From Acidobacteriota bacterium (GTDB lineage Bacteria; Acidobacteriota; Blastocatellia; UBA7656): 64,000 bases of DNA. The position numbers and the translations under genes were made by a program. This document shows, piece after piece, positions 1-8,629 of this stretch; positions within the stretch are counted from its first letter, which is position 1; the number at the start of each line of letters is the position of its first letter. The stretch is from NCBI GenBank assembly GCA_016201275.1, contig JACQDB010000050.1:1-64000 (forward strand). The letters run 5' to 3'. The notes under the pieces were generated by a model that saw nothing but the letters and a program-made list of their open reading frames with translations, ran no database searches and was not told where the DNA came from.

Positions 1-235
1 GCTCACGACGCGATTCTCGGCATCGTAGGTGTAGGAATGCGCGCCATCACTGGTGACATTGCCATTGGCATCATAGACATAATTCAAGGTCGTGCTGCCC
101 ATCGTCACACTCGTCAAGCGATTGGTCGGCGCACCGCCGCTGGTGTTGTAGGAAATAGTGGTGAGCCGATTCATGGTGTCATACGAATAACTGGTCACCA
201 CGCCCCGCGCATCCGTTTTCGCAAGCATCCTGAAT
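1..235 (-). pseudogene. Rhs/YD-repeat tail segment, continues beyond the left edge
   Basis: Read on the minus strand, this segment encodes YD-repeat sequence (DARGVVTSYSYD, then GGAPTNRLTSV, then DANGNVTSDGAHSYTYDAENR) and stays open to the window edge. No convincing start or ribosome site is seen on its 5' side, so it looks like a displaced ('orphan') Rhs tail and not a complete gene. Bases 1-141 are identical to 4361-4501, in the tail of the large Rhs locus. Bases 142-235 instead resemble, but do not equal, the core around 5093-5185. The toxin tip, if there is one, would lie outside the window to the left. Confidence 0.75.
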
Positions 236-241
236 ATTTGA

Positions 242-1219
242 TTATTCTCTCGCTCCAGCGTTTTTGAGTAATCTAATAATCTCTTTATTATTCGTATAAT
301 GTCCTATTGATAAGGCTGTCCTACCATCAGCATTCTTTAAATTCACATTTACACCTTGTTCCAACAGCTCCTTGACTATTTCTTTATTCTCCCTGGCTAC
401 AGCCAACATTAAAGCCGAATATCCTCTTTGATTTTGTGCATCAACTTTACTACCCTTTGATATTAATTCTTTAATAATTTCAGCATCCCCATCAGCGGCG
501 GCGTACATTAACGCATTGAAGCCATCATTATTTGTTTTGTTCACGTTGGTCTTAGGCAGCAATAAGGCAATTAATTCTTTATTTCTTGCTAAGATTGAAT
601 TCATGAGAGGAGTGTCACCCGTATCATCTGTTATATTGGGGTCTGCACCACTTGCAAGCAAAGCCTTTACTTTGCTGATGTCGCCTTCATTTGCAGCAAG
701 CATCAGATCAATATCTGTATTCCCACTGTAAACAATGGATTTTTTCTTTAACACAATTGTGACAAGTTCTTCAGCATCAGGGGTAGGGCTATAATTCATT
801 TCTTCTTCTTCCCGTATGCGAACATAAGAAGCTCTAAAATACCCCGCTCTTTCGTTTTTCTGTGATTCACTTAGCCTATACTTAATAGCGTTTTCTAGGA
901 TACTCTCATCGCTAAAAGCCTTTATTGTTAGAAAGTGAGGCTCATTGTACATTCTTGCCAAGCCTAAAAAAGCATTTTTAAGCTTTACCTCTGTAAACTC
1001 ATCTGGTTGTACCAAAATATAGATTATGCGCGCTTGACTAAAGTCTCCTTCCGAAACAGAATTTAAGGCTATCCAGATAGGAATACCATAATCATTATTA
1101 AAATCTTTCTTTTCAGTCTGACTTTCTATTGGTTGAGAGAATAAAGTTTTTCCTCTCCAATAACTGAAAATTAGAAAAATAGTAATAGTAACCAGCAAAA
1201 GTGTGCCAACTCTTTTCAT
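242..1219 (-). CDS. Membrane-anchored ankyrin-repeat protein, possible Rhs immunity protein
   Basis: The 325-residue protein starts with a short basic stretch and one hydrophobic segment (about residues 5-20), consistent with a signal anchor or uncleaved signal. Residues about 170-325 hold four to five ankyrin repeats (ANEGDISKVKALLASGADPN, TPLMNSILARNKELIALLL and so on). Base composition is visibly richer in A+T than in the neighbouring Rhs genes, which suits horizontally acquired toxin-immunity cargo. It lies between two Rhs tail segments on the same strand. Ankyrin proteins are a known class of immunity protein in polymorphic toxin systems, but which toxin it would neutralise is unknown. 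The residues 60-170 match nothing I recognise. Confidence 0.8.
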   Translation of the reverse strand: MKRVGTLLLVTITIFLIFSYWRGKTLFSQPIESQTEKKDFNNDYGIPIWIALNSVSEGDFSQARIIYILVQPDEFTEVKLKNAFLGLARMYNEPHFLTIKAFSDESILENAIKYRLSESQKNERAGYFRASYVRIREEEEMNYSPTPDAEELVTIVLKKKSIVYSGNTDIDLMLAANEGDISKVKALLASGADPNITDDTGDTPLMNSILARNKELIALLLPKTNVNKTNNDGFNALMYAAADGDAEIIKELISKGSKVDAQNQRGYSALMLAVARENKEIVKELLEQGVNVNLKNADGRTALSIGHYTNNKEIIRLLKNAGARE

Positions 1220-1235
1220 AATTACTCCTATTACA

Positions 1236-1344
1236 TTGGAACTTAAATTTCTTGAGTTTTACTACTCAGGCAAAATTCAACTTTGGTGCGATTTCCTGAT
1301 CTGTTTTCACCCTGGAGAAACCTCAAAGAACTTAAGTTCCAATA
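1236..1344. repeat. Imperfect inverted repeat, about 109 bp, MITE-like
   Basis: ATTGGAACTTAA at 1236-1247 faces TTAAGTTCCAAT at 1332-1343, and the similarity continues inward for about 24 bases with a few mismatches. The IS5-like element is inserted immediately to its right, so the outer end of this repeat and the insertion site coincide. There is no coding potential. It could be a remnant of a small mobile element or a large hairpin terminator or promoter region for the ankyrin gene. Confidence 0.5.
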
Positions 1345-2374
1345 GATGATCCGACAAAGTGGAGTAAAAAATCCGACTGACGGAACTATACTTGCTTTAT
1401 GAACTTTAAGAACCTCAACAACTTTTCTACCTCGCGTGTCAAAGCACTCTTCGGACTTCATCCCAAAGTCCTCGCTGACCTGCTCTTTGACGTTCTGCCA
1501 GAGTTGGAAAAACGACGACAGCTTCGCTTGGCGGCAAGAGTTGATCGCAAAAGACCCGTCCTTGCCAAAGACGGGCGACCTCGTGAAATTTTGCCCGTGC
1601 ATAAATTTTTGATGACCCTGCTTTATCTGCGCCACAATGTCAGCCACGCCGTCGTTGGCGCCTTGTTTAACTGTAGTGCCGACGCTTCGGAGAACGCCTT
1701 TCACGAAGTGCTGCCCTTGTTGCGCGATCTGTTGCCCTCCGAGAAATGGGAAGCTGAGAAGAAGTGGCGACGCACACAACCGACTTGGACGCCGGACAAA
1801 GTCGAGCAAGTCATCATCGATAGTTTTGAGACCCCGATCCGCCGACCGAGTATAAATGCGCGGCAAAAGCGAGTTTACTCCGGCAAGAAGAAACGTCACA
1901 CCTTGAAGACTCAGGTGATGACCGATCAACTTGGCGACATCCTGTGTGTGGGCGCTCTCCAGCCTGGACCAAAGGCCGATATCAAGATTTATGAAGAGGA
2001 GCCCGTGCCGGCACCGATAGCTCAGAAGCCGCGCTTGGGAGACAAGGCTTACAGTAGCAAGGATCACCCGGAGATCGTCACGCCGCAGAAGAAACCCAAA
2101 GGTCGAGAGTTGAATGAGGAGGAAAAAGCCAAGAACAAAGAGATCTCGCAAGAGCGCGTCTATGTCGAGCACGCTATCCGACGCCTCAAGGGGTGGCGCA
2201 TCCTGAGAGATGAGTATCGTTTGGCAACGGGATTGTTTGCCGCAGTGACCTCGACAGTGGTGGGGTTGATACAGTTGAGCCGCATCACCCTGTAGGAAGT
2301 TGTTGGAGGATACCTGTGCCTGCTGCTTGGCAGGCCAGATAAGGTGCATCTCTTTTTTACTTTGTCGGATCATC
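1345..2374 (+). mobile_element. IS5-like insertion sequence with near-perfect ends
   Basis: The element is about 1030 bp, bounded by inverted repeats GATGATCCGACAAAGT at 1345-1360 and its complement at 2359-2374. TA on both sides fits a TA target duplication. It contains a single intact transposase gene. It sits between the ankyrin gene and an Rhs remnant. Clean ends and an intact reading frame suggest recent insertion. Confidence 0.85.
1399..2295 (+). CDS. IS5-family-like DDE transposase
   Basis: The 298-residue protein has an N-terminal helix-turn-helix region (LPVHKFLMTLLYLRHNVSHA, about residues 66-85) that resembles the HTH of HARBI1/IS5-type transposases. The DDE catalytic residues are likely D in IIDSFETPI (about 143), D in RLGDKAYSS (about 212) and E in YVEHAIRRLKGWR (about 260). 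The product cuts and rejoins the element ends. The length and domain order are those of an intact enzyme. It is the only gene of the element. Confidence 0.9.
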   Translation: MNFKNLNNFSTSRVKALFGLHPKVLADLLFDVLPELEKRRQLRLAARVDRKRPVLAKDGRPREILPVHKFLMTLLYLRHNVSHAVVGALFNCSADASENAFHEVLPLLRDLLPSEKWEAEKKWRRTQPTWTPDKVEQVIIDSFETPIRRPSINARQKRVYSGKKKRHTLKTQVMTDQLGDILCVGALQPGPKADIKIYEEEPVPAPIAQKPRLGDKAYSSKDHPEIVTPQKKPKGRELNEEEKAKNKEISQERVYVEHAIRRLKGWRILRDEYRLATGLFAAVTSTVVGLIQLSRITL

Positions 2375-2592
2375 TACTGCACACTTGATGTCGCGCTCAA
2401 CGAACCGTCAGCAAACACCGCTGCCGCTGTCGCTTCGGTGAACAAATTCACCTGTCGGATCCGCAACGCCGCGTTATACTCATACACCTCAACAACACCC
2501 CCTTTACTGAGCGTCAATCCTGGCGCTTGTCCCGCCACGTCATAGCACACATTGCTGAGGTAATTCCCTGTCCTCTCTTTCCACGCACTCAC
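2374..2592 (-). pseudogene. Scrambled Rhs remnant
   Basis: A 72-residue open frame reads NYLSNVCYDVAGQAPGLTL followed by YNAALRIRQVNLFTEATAAA. Both parts have counterparts in the large Rhs protein (YLSNLSYNTAGQVTGLTLGN and YDAALRMRQMNLFTGATAS), but there they occur in the opposite order and several hundred residues apart. The fragment is therefore a recombination product of repeat units. It stops at the edge of the IS element. No function is expected. Confidence 0.75.
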
Positions 2593-2648
2593 TCGCCCCC
2601 GCTGTTTCGTTTAATGCTAGGAACATATAATATCCTGATGGATCAACT

Positions 2649-3140
2649 TCATTCCTTCCCTCGAAGGATGACCGTTTTCATCCCATTATCCTTTGGGTAG
2701 TTCGGGTTATATCTGAATAGCTCTACATCAGCCCGGCGAGTGTAAAATGCCCACTGCCTTACCTCTATTTCCTTTTTTTCCTTTTGGCGATTCTTTGGCT
2801 CATTTTCGCCGGGATCAAATGCTCCTCCTACCCCTCGCGCTGCTTGACAAGGGGATTCTAGATCAGTAGTTACATGAACCGCTAGAGGCTTAGGGGGCGG
2901 GTACTTTCTCGATAGAATCTTGCCGAGCAATCGAATGTTTTGTTCCGTCACCTGTTCTGGTGCCATAATTAGCCGAATGTCATACTCCCAATCATTGTGA
3001 TCCTCGAAATAAATCAATGCAGAGAAGGGGATTCCTTCTACAGCAGTTAGCGGCGGACTTTGCCGTAACATATTTCCCTTCGATAAGGGGTGGTAACACA
3101 ACAAGTTCATCAAAATTGCGATTGCAGCTAATTTGCTCAT
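2649..3140 (-). CDS. Small exported protein next to the Rhs tip, candidate immunity protein
   Basis: I do not recognise the family. The ATG at 3140 is chosen because AAGGGGAATTT precedes it and because it begins a clean signal-peptide-like stretch (MSKLAAIAILMNLL); longer versions would overlap the Rhs tip frame. The 163-residue product would be exported. It is rich in charged residues and contains DHNDWEYDIRL and PPPKPLAVHV. It directly follows the HExxH tip in the same direction, the usual place of a cognate immunity gene, so an immunity role is inferred from position only. Confidence 0.6.
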   Translation of the reverse strand: MSKLAAIAILMNLLCYHPLSKGNMLRQSPPLTAVEGIPFSALIYFEDHNDWEYDIRLIMAPEQVTEQNIRLLGKILSRKYPPPKPLAVHVTTDLESPCQAARGVGGAFDPGENEPKNRQKEKKEIEVRQWAFYTRRADVELFRYNPNYPKDNGMKTVILRGKE

Positions 3141-3187
3141 AAATTCCCCTTTTTTCATAGAGTAGAAGGTATTCAATCTTTCTTCTC

Positions 3188-4477
3188 TTATTTTTCGTCT
3201 GGATTTCGGCATCCATTCTTGAACCAATCTGAGATCGCGGCACTAGCATCTCCGCCAGAAGGGACAGTAACACCAAGCCTTGTAGCTAGGTCATTATCAT
3301 TCAAATGCAAAGTGGCGTGCAGCACTTCATGAACGAGGACCCTCGCCTGTGCGTCCTGATCCATATCCATGCTGAAGAATTGCGGTCCCAGCGTGATGGT
3401 TTCCTTGAAGTTGAACTTTCTTCCTGTTTTCCGGTTAAAGTTGAAAGTCCAGAGTGTACTTGCACCGTTTGGGTTATCTGCAAAAAACTCACTCAAAGTT
3501 CTGCCATCATTAATTTTTTCGTCCGCCATACTACTGTCGTAAGACCGAATTGTTAGAGAACTGGATTTTGCTTTTGCTTCCAAAGCTGCCCGAAATGCTG
3601 CAAGCTTATTTGCACAATCGCCCATAGCCATGACTTTTGCGAGCAGAGATTTGAACCGTGTGAGTAATGCCTTACTGTCGTCACCAACTTCTCCACGGTC
3701 ACCTTTGTGTACCTCGCCATCTGTCCGTTTCAACTTTAAGCGTTGCCTTTCAAGAACATTCCCTATATCTCCTGCCAGGGGGTCAATATATGAACTTCCT
3801 GCACTCACATTCACCGTGTAGCCCGTCAGAATATCTTCGAGTCCTAGCGGGTCTATTCGATTGACCGGATCACTGCGAGTGTAGCTGTAGCGATTCCAAC
3901 TTCGCGGGTCAACCAGATAGTCGCTGGCTCGATAGGGGTCGGCCTGGTTGAAGCGGCCTGTCGTCTGGGCATAGCTTCGATTGACCGCGTAATCATTGCC
4001 GGTTTCCGCATCACGTTCATAACTGGTCAGCTTGTGCTTGTCGGTCGTGCCGCTTGAATTCAGGTCTTCGCCAAACGGCAAATGCGCTTGTCTGCCGATC
4101 ACATTGCCGCTTGAGTCAAGAGTCAGCCTCGCGCTCAATCTGTCATTCAAGAAATAGCTCGTCGTGCCACTCGAAATTTTGTTGAGCATCCGGCTTCCCG
4201 CATAGGTGTAGTTGGTGATGACTGCGCCGGTTGCGCCATTGTGTTCAGCAATCACTGCATTGCCTTCCCATACATAGTGAGTTGTCATCGCGCCGATGAC
4301 TTTTTTGATGCGGCGATTCTGCTGGTCATAAGCGTACTGCGCCGTCGTGCCTGCGTCCACGCTCACGACGCGATTCTCGGCATCGTAGGTGTAGGAATGC
4401 GCGCCATCACTGGTGACATTGCCATTGGCATCATAGACATAATTCAAGGTCGTGCTGCCCATCGTCACACTCGTCAA
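3188..4477 (-). pseudogene. Rhs tail with C-terminal HExxH metallopeptidase-like tip, out of frame with the core
   Basis: The first ~210 residues are the end of an Rhs core (YDANGNVTSDG, WEGNAVIAEHNG, RLTLDSSGNVIGRQAHLPFGE, DPYRASDYL) closing with the boundary motif VNRIDPLGL. The ~215-residue C-terminal tip is unrelated to the core and carries HEVLHATLHLND, a zinc-site HExxH with two more potential ligands. This is the layout of a polymorphic toxin: conserved core, DPxGL, variable toxin. The frame is shifted relative to the upstream core, which stops at 4500, and no ribosome site is visible for a separate start (the first possible start is an internal TTG). It is either a broken tip, a frameshift-dependent one or a sequence artefact. 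Confidence 0.75.
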
Positions 4478-4501
4478 GCGATTGGTCGGCGCACCGCCGC
4501 T
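4361..4501. repeat. 141-bp exact direct repeat of window bases 1-141
   Basis: The two copies are identical throughout and may extend beyond the left edge of the window. They encode the same Rhs segment (GGAPTNRLTSVTMGSTTLN and what follows). The sequence upstream (toward the core) differs at the two copies. Such a repeat is a substrate for homologous recombination that would exchange toxin tips or delete about 4.4 kb. Confidence 0.9.
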
Positions 4502-7500
4502 AAGCGGCGCTCTCGCTGGCTCCGCCGATACTGCCCGTGATACTCATCAACTGTCCGCTGTTGCCTGCCGTGCTGCCTGCGCCGCTCTGTCCGGCGCTCG
4601 CCGCATAGGTGTAGCTCAAGTTCATCAAGGTCGTGCTGGTTTTGGTCGCCGTCTGCGAAGTCAGTTGCAATCTCTGTGCATCATAGCCGTAGCTTTCGAC
4701 GACGCCATTGCCCAAGGTCAGGCCGGTCACCTGTCCTGCCGTGTTGTAGCTGAGATTGCTCAGATAATAGCTGTTGCCATTGCCGCCCGGCGCGTTGGGC
4801 GACAGCGCCTGCAATCTGCCGAGGTTGTCGTGATACAGATAATAGGCATAGCTCGACGGATAAGTCAGCTTGGTCATCTGATTGACGGGGTTGTATTGGT
4901 AGCTGGTGGTGTAGCTCTGCGTATCAATCGTGCGAGTTAGCGAGGCCAGGCGATTGTTCGGGTCATAGCTATAGCTTTCGCTATAGCTGCTGCCGAGGCT
5001 GAGGGACAAGAGCAAACCGTTGGTGGCGCTGGTTTGATTGGTGTCGTAAGTCATGGTCACGGATGGCGTCGTCGCCACGCCACTCGCGCCGCTGGTGTTA
5101 TACGTAATCCCCGTCAAGCGATTCAAGGCGTCATAAGAATAGCTGGTCACGACGCCCCGCGCATCCAGTTTGGTCGCCACCGCGTTGAAACTGGTGTAGG
5201 TGTATTGGGTCGTCCACAAGGTTCCGCTGCCGTCGTTGATTGAAGCCGTCTGTTCGGGGATGCGCTCGAAGAGCATTCGTCCCGCATCGTCATACTTCCA
5301 GGCTCGCGTTTGATTGCCTTGATTGACACCAGTCAGTTTATCGAGCAGGTTGTACGAATAGAGGGTGTCTTGCGTCAGCGCTCCGGTGGTGACATCCGGT
5401 TCGCTGACTTTAATCAATCTGCCAAAGCCATCACTCTCGCGTTTGAGCTTGCGATTGACTGGATCGGTGATGGTCACCGTCGCCCCGCTGTACGAAGTCT
5501 GCACCGTGTTGTTGTCGGGCAAAGTCACCAGCGTCTGCCGCCCCAGCGCATCGTATTGATAGCTGGTTGCATAACTCGGCGTCCCGCCCACTGCAAACGG
5601 ATTGGTCACACTCGCCACCTGTCCCATCGCGTTGTAGGTCGTGTTGACCTGCGCGCCATACGCATTGACCTCTGCAATCAACCGATGCCAGCCGTCAAAA
5701 TTCTTCGTCGTCGTCAAATTCTTGGTCGTCCCATCCTCCGTATAAGTCACCGTCGAACTGACACTCAACGAGCTATCATTGAAAGCCGCCGAAGCCGTCG
5801 CTCCGGTAAACAGATTCATCTGGCGCATTCGCAACGCCGCGTCATAGTCATACGTCACCTGTTTGCCCCGCGCATCGGTCTGTCGCCAGATCACTCCGGT
5901 GTTAAAATCGGTGTCCGTCGTCTCGGTCAAATGGACGCCGCTGGCATCGCCACTCATCACCTCTTGCGGCATCGCATAGCCGTTCGATTCCGGTATCACA
6001 AAGGTCTTCAAATTGCAGCACGATACCTGCTCTTTCAAAACATTGCCAAAGATATCGTACTTCATCAAACGGGTGATCGAAAGATTGTTGGCCAGATCAT
6101 ACCATTGCGTTGTGCCGGTCACGTTACCTTTCGGGTTTCCCGCCAGATGCCCCGGCGGATTGGCCGTGCCGCCATAATTTTCCAAACCTCCCATCGCCTG
6201 ATAATCGTCATAAGTCACTGACGACTTGGCAATCAACACATCATCGGCGTCATTGGTGTTTTGCAAAGCGTCAAAAACTTCCGTCAAGGTTACCAAACCT
6301 TGTATTCCCAAACTGGTGTTATAAGTGAAATGTGTGCGTCGTCTGACTTGCCAGTTGCCGCTGATGGGATAACCATATTCGCGCTTGTTGATGAGGTTGC
6401 CGGAACTGTCATAATCGAAGTCCACTTTTGTTGGCGTGTTGGTCTCGTCATAGGCAATCACCGATTGCACTCTTGCCGCATTTGCCGCCGTTACATAATT
6501 CACCACGCTTTTTGCAAAAGAAGTCGCGCCACTCTTGATTTCAGTCTGTGTCAACAAGCCATTAGCGATAGACGAACTGTTGGTCGAGCGCGTCAAATTC
6601 ATGTTCGTCGAATCAGGCCGTGTGATGGTAAAGGTTTGGGTCTGCGCCATAGTATCGGTCGAACTTGAATAGGTAAATGTAGCGGTTGGCGCACTGACTG
6701 CCGTTTCGGTTCGTTGCGTGAAGGCCGGAGCGTCAGTCAATAGCGTAGAGCCGCTGGTCGGATAGTTGAAGGCTACAGCAGCGTTTTCGGTGCCATCGCT
6801 GATGACCCCCTGACCATTGATACTCATGCCTCTACGCATCGAGACGTTATAGATCATACCGTAGCCCGAATACGTGAACAGATAGCCGTTGTTGGTCGCT
6901 GGAAAATAGATGTGTTTCAAATAAGAAGTAGTGCTGCTCGATGGCCAACGCTCAATGCTCAAGCCGCTGAAATTGGTTGTCACATTGACGGTTTGATAAT
7001 CAAATTGCGCGATGGTTTGCGACACCGGGTTGGTGCTAGTGCCGCCAAATCCCGGCGCGACTATCGAAGTCAGATGAGAACTGCTGTCGTAATTGAATTG
7101 CACCACTCGCCCCAAAGTGTCGGTCACAAAATCAATCGCGTTGGGCGAAAAACCGCTTAAACCGTCTTTGTAAGAAATCGAAATATAGTTGTTGTTGCGG
7201 TCGGTAATCTGCGTCGGCAACAAGCGATTGTTGATCACTTGAATCAGAAGAGTTGTGCCGTTTGGATAACTGATGGTGCCGCCATAAGCGACATTGCCGG
7301 TATAAGAAATATCGCTGCCATCGGTGGTCGTATAGGTCTGCGTGGTGGAATAACTGCCTTGTCCCAGATAATGCCGCGTGCCATCGGCTTCCACCCAGAT
7401 CAGGCGGTAATTCGCGCCGCTTTGATAAGCGACAATGCGCCCGAATCCCAGAGTGAAACCGGGCGACGGTTCACCATTCACTGCATCGAAAGCCATCACA

Positions 7501-8399
7501 TTGTTGCGCCGCGACCACACCCGCGAATTATAAAACAATGCGATGTCCGTGCCGATGCCGCGTCCGCCTAAACTGACCAGTGGCACGCTGAATTCAAAGT
7601 TGCTGCCTTCGGGCAACACCGCACCAAGGCGTGTGCCTTCGATTACGCGATTGAGCGGCGAGCCGGTAAGATTTTTCGCATCGCTGTACAATTCATCATA
7701 GCCGAAATCGTTACCATTACTGTTGTTCTGAGCTTTCACTGTTGGCATCAATTTGTTGAACAGTTTGGGCAACAGGCTGCCGGTGGTGGTGCCATCGGCG
7801 GATAAGGTTTCCTGATCATTTTTCCACTCGTCGTCGGATTGCGCCGGACGATTGCCCGGACGTACTTGCACTGGCACAACCGCCGAGGCCGTACCGGCAC
7901 GACAAGTAATCACCACACGACCGGGTTGCAGGAAAGTCGCTTTGCCGGAATCATCTATCTGCATCTTGTTGGTATCGGAAGACTCCCACGATAGCTTCAC
8001 CCCTTGAATCACTTTATTGAAAGTATTCAGTGGCAGGGCATTGAACTTCATCGTCTGGCCTTGATAGCCAACAAACTTCGACGGCGAGATTTGCAACCGC
8101 GACACGGCGGCAGCGCGTTCGGCGAAACTTTCATTGCTCGACTGTACCGGCTTTGATTTGAATAACCATCTCAGGAGCGAAGGCAAATAATGGATAGGCA
8201 CACTGCTCACCTCTATCGCCGATGACGCCAGCGACGACAGTTGTGTAAAAGCAAATGAAGAGTTCGGTAAAATTAAGAGGCTCAGGATCAGCACTAGGCA
8301 AATCAGCCTTCTACGCCAGCCGTGAGTACAGAAGCGGCTTATAAATTGTACTGAGAGGGTAAGAAAACCGAAATAGTGAGAGGGGCGATACCAGTCCAT
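4500..8399 (-). CDS. Large secreted Rhs/YD-repeat protein with Ig-like domain
   Basis: The 1299-residue product starts at an ATG with a strong site (AGGAGGTAACT). After a long N-region there is a signal-peptide-like hydrophobic stretch (about residues 30-52, ending SSFAF). Residues about 98-178 look like a bacterial Ig-like (BIG2) domain (LSWESSDTNKMQIDDSGKATF). Then come many YD repeats (YDYDAALRMRQ, YSYDALNRLTGI, YQYDALGRQ, GYDAQRLQ) forming the Rhs cocoon. It ends abruptly at TAG 4500-4502 within the repeats (GGASESAA), before the hyperconserved core end. That part lies downstream in another frame. It is probably an exported contact-dependent toxin carrier, truncated as it stands. Confidence 0.85.
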   Translation of the reverse strand: MDWYRPSHYFGFLTLSVQFISRFCTHGWRRRLICLVLILSLLILPNSSFAFTQLSSLASSAIEVSSVPIHYLPSLLRWLFKSKPVQSSNESFAERAAAVSRLQISPSKFVGYQGQTMKFNALPLNTFNKVIQGVKLSWESSDTNKMQIDDSGKATFLQPGRVVITCRAGTASAVVPVQVRPGNRPAQSDDEWKNDQETLSADGTTTGSLLPKLFNKLMPTVKAQNNSNGNDFGYDELYSDAKNLTGSPLNRVIEGTRLGAVLPEGSNFEFSVPLVSLGGRGIGTDIALFYNSRVWSRRNNVMAFDAVNGEPSPGFTLGFGRIVAYQSGANYRLIWVEADGTRHYLGQGSYSTTQTYTTTDGSDISYTGNVAYGGTISYPNGTTLLIQVINNRLLPTQITDRNNNYISISYKDGLSGFSPNAIDFVTDTLGRVVQFNYDSSSHLTSIVAPGFGGTSTNPVSQTIAQFDYQTVNVTTNFSGLSIERWPSSSTTSYLKHIYFPATNNGYLFTYSGYGMIYNVSMRRGMSINGQGVISDGTENAAVAFNYPTSGSTLLTDAPAFTQRTETAVSAPTATFTYSSSTDTMAQTQTFTITRPDSTNMNLTRSTNSSSIANGLLTQTEIKSGATSFAKSVVNYVTAANAARVQSVIAYDETNTPTKVDFDYDSSGNLINKREYGYPISGNWQVRRRTHFTYNTSLGIQGLVTLTEVFDALQNTNDADDVLIAKSSVTYDDYQAMGGLENYGGTANPPGHLAGNPKGNVTGTTQWYDLANNLSITRLMKYDIFGNVLKEQVSCCNLKTFVIPESNGYAMPQEVMSGDASGVHLTETTDTDFNTGVIWRQTDARGKQVTYDYDAALRMRQMNLFTGATASAAFNDSSLSVSSTVTYTEDGTTKNLTTTKNFDGWHRLIAEVNAYGAQVNTTYNAMGQVASVTNPFAVGGTPSYATSYQYDALGRQTLVTLPDNNTVQTSYSGATVTITDPVNRKLKRESDGFGRLIKVSEPDVTTGALTQDTLYSYNLLDKLTGVNQGNQTRAWKYDDAGRMLFERIPEQTASINDGSGTLWTTQYTYTSFNAVATKLDARGVVTSYSYDALNRLTGITYNTSGASGVATTPSVTMTYDTNQTSATNGLLLSLSLGSSYSESYSYDPNNRLASLTRTIDTQSYTTSYQYNPVNQMTKLTYPSSYAYYLYHDNLGRLQALSPNAPGGNGNSYYLSNLSYNTAGQVTGLTLGNGVVESYGYDAQRLQLTSQTATKTSTTLMNLSYTYAASAGQSGAGSTAGNSGQLMSITGSIGGASESAA

Positions 8400-8548
8400 A
8401 GTTACCTCCTGAGCGGAAACCGTTAGCGTGTGCGCTCTTAAATAAAATAAAAATGGAGTGAGGGGATAAACTACACTTTCACCTCAATGAATTGGGTGAA
8501 CTTGCCTTGAGTTGGCGCATAGATAGTAAAAAAAATCAAAAAAAAATG

Positions 8549-8568
8549 TCAAGAAATTTTTTTCTTGA
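8549..8568 (-). terminator. Rho-independent-like terminator after tolQ/exbB
   Basis: TCAAGAAA, a TTTT loop, then TTTCTTGA form a perfect 8-bp stem. Read on the minus strand it is followed by a run of nine T, and it lies about 60 bases after the end of the TolQ/ExbB gene and before the Rhs gene. This implies that the Rhs gene has its own promoter in 8400-8548. Confidence 0.65.
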
Positions 8569-8629
8569 GACGTAAAATTTTTCTAGTGACCACTTGTTCC
8601 GAAAAAAATGATGAACCAGTGTTGGCCGA

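Noticed and set aside
1243..2373. 376-codon minus-strand open frame across the IS element
   Set aside because: It is antisense to the intact transposase and has no domain of its own.
5310..6221. Plus-strand open frame of 303 codons inside the Rhs gene
   Set aside because: It is the complement of YD-repeat coding sequence, with repeat-driven composition and no recognisable domain.
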